NCBI RefSeq assembly: GCF_000422645.1
Contig: NZ_AUGL01000015.1
Location: 62,001 to 126,000, forward strand
Length of the DNA: 64,000 nt
Direction: 5' to 3'
DNA from: Ferrimonas futtsuensis DSM 18154
GTDB lineage: Bacteria; Pseudomonadota; Gammaproteobacteria; Enterobacterales; Shewanellaceae
Shown here: one piece after another, positions 61,321 to 64,000 of the stretch
Layout of the letters: each line of letters starts with the position of its first letter
How positions within the stretch are numbered: the first letter of the stretch is position 1
Made by a program: the position numbers and the translations under genes
The notes under the pieces: model-generated
Seen by the model: only the letters and a program-made list of their open reading frames with translations
Database searches by the model: none
What the model was told of the DNA's origin: nothing

Positions 61321-61530
61321 CTTCTTTTTCCTATCAAAAACATGAATGCCTCACGCCCTTTACAACGAGACAACATCATGATTATAAAGAAAAGTTTATC
61401 ACTTCAGACATATTTGCATTGTACCAGATGAGGGCATTCAATGGGTCTGCCCACGGCAAAAAAGCAGCAACCTCTGTTTGTGAGGCCGCTCACAGCTTAT
61501 CCTGTTGGCATGAGGCGCATCACCCGAGGG

Positions 61531-62013
61531 CTATAGACCCGGGCGATATTGCGCGGCGGTAATGAACTGGTCAAAAGACTCGCACCAGACAATGGCGGTG
61601 GTGTACCGATCGAGCTCAATCCCATCAGGCAGGGTTAACATGAAGTTGCGAAATACTGAGATCCCTCCCACGTCTACCATGGTGTGGCGGTTTTGAAGGA
61701 AGGCCTCCTCGGTCTCAATAAAGTTGGGCGACAGATAGAGACGATAGGCCGGTCCGGGCGCCAGCTCCCCCTCTAAGGTGATCCCCCTGTCGGACAGATA
61801 GAGGGTACCCTCACCCCAATGGAGCAGATCACTGTCTTCAAGATCCCGGCGAAACTCCCCCTGATACTCAGCCTGAGTGCGAAGCCCCGCCAACGTACTC
61901 TCGGGCGCCGGGGCAGGCTGACTTAAAATGGGCAAAAGGTAGATGCCCAGAGCGATGCCAACCACCAGGGCCAGCAGATGGCTAACAGTCAGAGTCATGG
62001 CGCGTATTGGCAT
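61531..62013 (-). CDS. membrane-anchored DM13-domain protein
   Basis: A 160-residue protein with one N-terminal membrane anchor (LLALVVGIALGIYLLPIL) and a periplasmic DM13 domain: GPAYRLYLSPNFIETEEAF, a buried Met-Val and Gly-Gly turn, and ending YTTAIVWCESFDQFITAAQY, where the single Cys is the conserved one of the family. DM13 domains are thought to be small redox or electron-transfer modules. It starts 176 bases before the divergent RegB-like kinase gene, which supports a link to redox state. AAGGA precedes the start. Confidence 0.8.
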   Translation of the reverse strand: MPIRAMTLTVSHLLALVVGIALGIYLLPILSQPAPAPESTLAGLRTQAEYQGEFRRDLEDSDLLHWGEGTLYLSDRGITLEGELAPGPAYRLYLSPNFIETEEAFLQNRHTMVDVGGISVFRNFMLTLPDGIELDRYTTAIVWCESFDQFITAAQYRPGL

Positions 62014-62189
62014 AACGGCGTCCTTATCTTAAGCAAAGCGGTGGTAACAAAGACCGGAATATTCCCCTTCCAATTTCAATGCATCAGCACCAACGGATTC
62101 GAGCACGATTGCCAGTTGTGCATTGGCGTTCATCCAGGAGCATGATAGCGTGTCTCTATTAAGAAGTTTGCGATAGTTCCCAATAGCTT

Positions 62190-63461
62190 ATGCACCAACC
62201 TCAGTTTCACTGGTGGGACATGAGACGCGCCTCGGCCATTCAGCGTCTGCTGGTGTTCCGCACCTTTGCCCTCGCGGCCATGGCCATTCTCCTGCCTGCG
62301 GCAGAGTTCTTCATCGATATGGAGATAGGCTACCCCGCCCTGATCCCCATCATCACCCTGATGATCGTGTTCCACATCTTCAGCCTGATCCGCTACCGCG
62401 ACAAGACGGTGATCAGCACACCTGCCATGCTGGGTCAGGTGCTCGGTGACCTGCTGTTTCTGGCCCTGATACTCAATAGCACTGGGGGGGCAACCAACGC
62501 CTTCGTCTCTCTGCTGCTGCTGCCCATCGTCTTTGCCGGCGTCAGCCTGAGCGTACAGCTGCTGGCCGTGGTCACCTTGCTGGCCATGGCGGCCTACAGC
62601 TATCTGCTGCTCACCATGCCTGAACACGCCATGCACATGATGGATATGAAGCAGCACTTCATCTTTATGGGCGCCAACTTCTTTATCTCTGCCCTGGTGA
62701 TCGCCCTAGTGGTGGGAGCCATGGCCAAGATGATCGCCGACAGGGAAAGAATGATGGCTCAACAGCGGGAAGAGCAGTTGCGTCAGGAGCAGCTGCTGGC
62801 TCTGGGCAGCGCATCCGCCCAGGTGACGCATCAATTGGCTACGCCCCTGGGTCACCTGCAACTGTTGTTTGACGAACTCAGGGAGGGCTACCCCAATGAA
62901 CCGGTTATCGAGGAGATGGCTCAGCCACTGGCTCAAACTTCCAAGCACCTGGAATACTTTCGAACCCTGGCACAAGCCATTCGGGAGGGCCGCTCAGAGA
63001 GGATGACCGTCAACGAACTGCTGTCGGAGCTGACCGATGCGGTGTTACTTCATTTTCCTGAGCAGACTCTGGACTACCGTCAGACCCAACATCCAGGCTC
63101 CATTGTCTGTGATGCCATGCTGCTTCCCGCCCTGCTCAACCTGGTTCAAAATGCGGTTCAGGCCAATGAAGCCAAGGGAACAAACCGTCTGGAACTGAGC
63201 TGCCTGGTGATGGGCGAGACCCTAAGTCTGACCCTGAGAGACTTTGGTCCCGGCATAGAAGAGCACAACCTGGCCCACCTGGGAGACGGGTTGCAAAAGA
63301 GTGAATCCGGCCTGGGAATGGCACTGATGCTCTCCAACGCCACATTCGAGCGTCTCGGCGGCCACCTGACCCTGTCCAATCACCCCGAGGGGGGCGCCCT
63401 GGCACGGGTCACCCTGAAACTGGAGCAAGAGAATGAAGCGTTTGCTGATAGTGGAAGATGA
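62190..63461 (+). CDS. regB: RegB/PrrB-like redox sensor histidine kinase
   Basis: A 423-residue inner-membrane kinase. About six membrane helices lie in residues 20-180, with GGATNAF at 99-105 where RegB has its quinone-binding heptapeptide GGXXNPF (Pro replaced by Ala). Then comes a coiled coil, the phospho-acceptor His214 in SAQVTHQLATPLG, and an ATPase domain (LLNLVQNAVQA, RDFGPGI, GLGMALMLS). No cysteine is found where RegB has its redox-active Cys in the linker. It overlaps the regulator gene by 29 bases. No strong ribosome-binding site precedes 62190; the ATG at 62220 is an alternative. Confidence 0.85.
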   Translation: MHQPQFHWWDMRRASAIQRLLVFRTFALAAMAILLPAAEFFIDMEIGYPALIPIITLMIVFHIFSLIRYRDKTVISTPAMLGQVLGDLLFLALILNSTGGATNAFVSLLLLPIVFAGVSLSVQLLAVVTLLAMAAYSYLLLTMPEHAMHMMDMKQHFIFMGANFFISALVIALVVGAMAKMIADRERMMAQQREEQLRQEQLLALGSASAQVTHQLATPLGHLQLLFDELREGYPNEPVIEEMAQPLAQTSKHLEYFRTLAQAIREGRSERMTVNELLSELTDAVLLHFPEQTLDYRQTQHPGSIVCDAMLLPALLNLVQNAVQANEAKGTNRLELSCLVMGETLSLTLRDFGPGIEEHNLAHLGDGLQKSESGLGMALMLSNATFERLGGHLTLSNHPEGGALARVTLKLEQENEAFADSGR

Positions 63462-63960
63462 TCAAGCCTTTGCGGCAATTCTCTCCAGACGAATGGCCAA
63501 ACAGGGGTTCGATACCCAGGTGACACACAACGCCACCGATGCCCTGCTGTGCGCCAGACAGTGGCACCCCAGCCACCTGTTGCTGGACATGAAACTGGCA
63601 ACCGAAAGCGGCCTGGAACTGCTTACCCCCCTGAGAAAGACGCTGCCTGATGCCAGGATCGTGCTGCTGACCGGCTTTGCCAGCATCGCCACGGCAGTCG
63701 AGGCGATAAAACTGGGCGCGGATCACTATCTGGCCAAGCCCGCCGATACCCACACCTTGCTCAAAGCTCTTAATGAAGAGAGCCCGTCGGAGGCCGAACT
63801 GGACGCTGAAGAGGTGATGTCACCAGAGCGGCTGGAGTGGGAACACATCCAGCAGGCGCTCAATGCCCACGATGGCAACGTCTCGGCCACCGCCCGAGCC
63901 CTGGGTATGCACCGCCGGACCCTGCAACGTAAGCTACAAAAAAAGCCGGCCCATCGCTGA
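63433..63960 (+). CDS. regA: RegA/PrrA-like response regulator
   Basis: A 175-residue regulator. Receiver: LLIVEDDQAFAAIL, phospho-Asp52 in LLLDMKL, Lys in YLAKPAD. The C-terminal Fis-type helix-turn-helix reads NVSATARALGMHRRTLQRKLQ, the RegA/ActR hallmark. With the overlapping kinase it forms a pair that, in other proteobacteria, adjusts respiration and carbon metabolism to redox state. Target genes cannot be read from this window. Confidence 0.88.
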   Translation: MKRLLIVEDDQAFAAILSRRMAKQGFDTQVTHNATDALLCARQWHPSHLLLDMKLATESGLELLTPLRKTLPDARIVLLTGFASIATAVEAIKLGADHYLAKPADTHTLLKALNEESPSEAELDAEEVMSPERLEWEHIQQALNAHDGNVSATARALGMHRRTLQRKLQKKPAHR

Positions 63961-63968
63961 TGGCCGGC
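63938..63968 (-). terminator. hairpin at the end of regA
   Basis: Stem GCCGGC plus CAT/ATG with one bulge, preceded by an A7 run that reads as T7 on the minus strand. It fits a terminator for a convergent gene beyond the right edge, overlapping the regA end. Confidence 0.6.
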
Positions 63969-64000
63969 CAACACAGAGAATATCCTTGTTGCAGGAGGGT

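Noticed and set aside
1-64000. CRISPR array, rRNA, tRNA, insertion sequence or prophage
   Set aside because: No regularly spaced repeats, RNA gene signatures, transposase or phage genes were seen in reading the window.

Overview
The window is ordinary chromosomal DNA of a facultatively anaerobic gammaproteobacterium of the Alteromonadales (Shewanella/Ferrimonas-like). The grounds are the long 367-residue PurC, the Lpp/L,D-transpeptidase pair, the NspS-MbaA and CrbS-CrbR type systems, a RegBA-like redox two-component pair, and several c-type cytochromes and molybdoenzymes. This placement is inferred from gene content, not from a search. I see no rRNA, tRNA, CRISPR array, insertion sequence or prophage.

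Layout. 0.3-8.6 kb: purC, a periplasmic DsrE-like protein, two tandem Cache-type chemoreceptors that look like a duplication, a HEPN-domain protein and an unrecognised membrane protein. 8.6-18.1 kb: one long minus-strand operon, in transcription order porin, livG-like ATPase, acyl-CoA synthetase, livH, livM, substrate-binding protein, livF-like ATPase and a PaaK-like ligase, ended by an intrinsic terminator. It looks like an outer-membrane-to-CoA-thioester route for an organic acid. Divergent from it is a CrbS/MxtR-type hybrid kinase with a symporter-like sensor (18.3-21.7 kb), convergent with its probable partner, a NarL-type CrbR/ErdR regulator. 22.8-28.2 kb: two NspS/PotD-like polyamine-binding proteins, a small monoheme cytochrome, and an MbaA-like GGDEF-EAL protein, probably a polyamine-to-c-di-GMP pathway. 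28.3-32.4 kb: an RND pump (permease plus membrane fusion protein). 33.0-36.7 kb: a Tat-exported Fe-S subunit and a molybdopterin oxidoreductase of the tetrathionate/selenate reductase type, with no membrane subunit. 36.9-40.5 kb: a lipoprotein alpha/beta hydrolase and a TonB-dependent receptor with an upstream Fur-box-like site.

41-45.6 kb holds small genes: hypotheticals, a NikR-like regulator that has lost most nickel ligands, a SixA-like phosphatase, lpp and an L,D-transpeptidase. 45.7-49.9 kb is a single 1381-residue fusion of [2Fe-2S] ferredoxin, GltD-like flavoprotein, ferredoxin repeats and a cysteine-type formate dehydrogenase. 50.4-54.2 kb: DoxX-like protein, a LysR regulator and Lon protease.

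54.2-59.9 kb is the most unusual part: two tandem copies of a two-gene unit, each a surface-type lipoprotein with four C-terminal haem motifs followed by a 258-residue LuxR-type regulator with an autoinducer-domain-like N-terminus. I do not recognise this unit as a described system. 60-64 kb: DUF2189-like and small membrane proteins, a DM13-domain protein, and RegB/RegA-like redox regulators.

Taken together, the window is rich in respiratory and signalling functions, with at least five sensory modules each placed next to a likely target.
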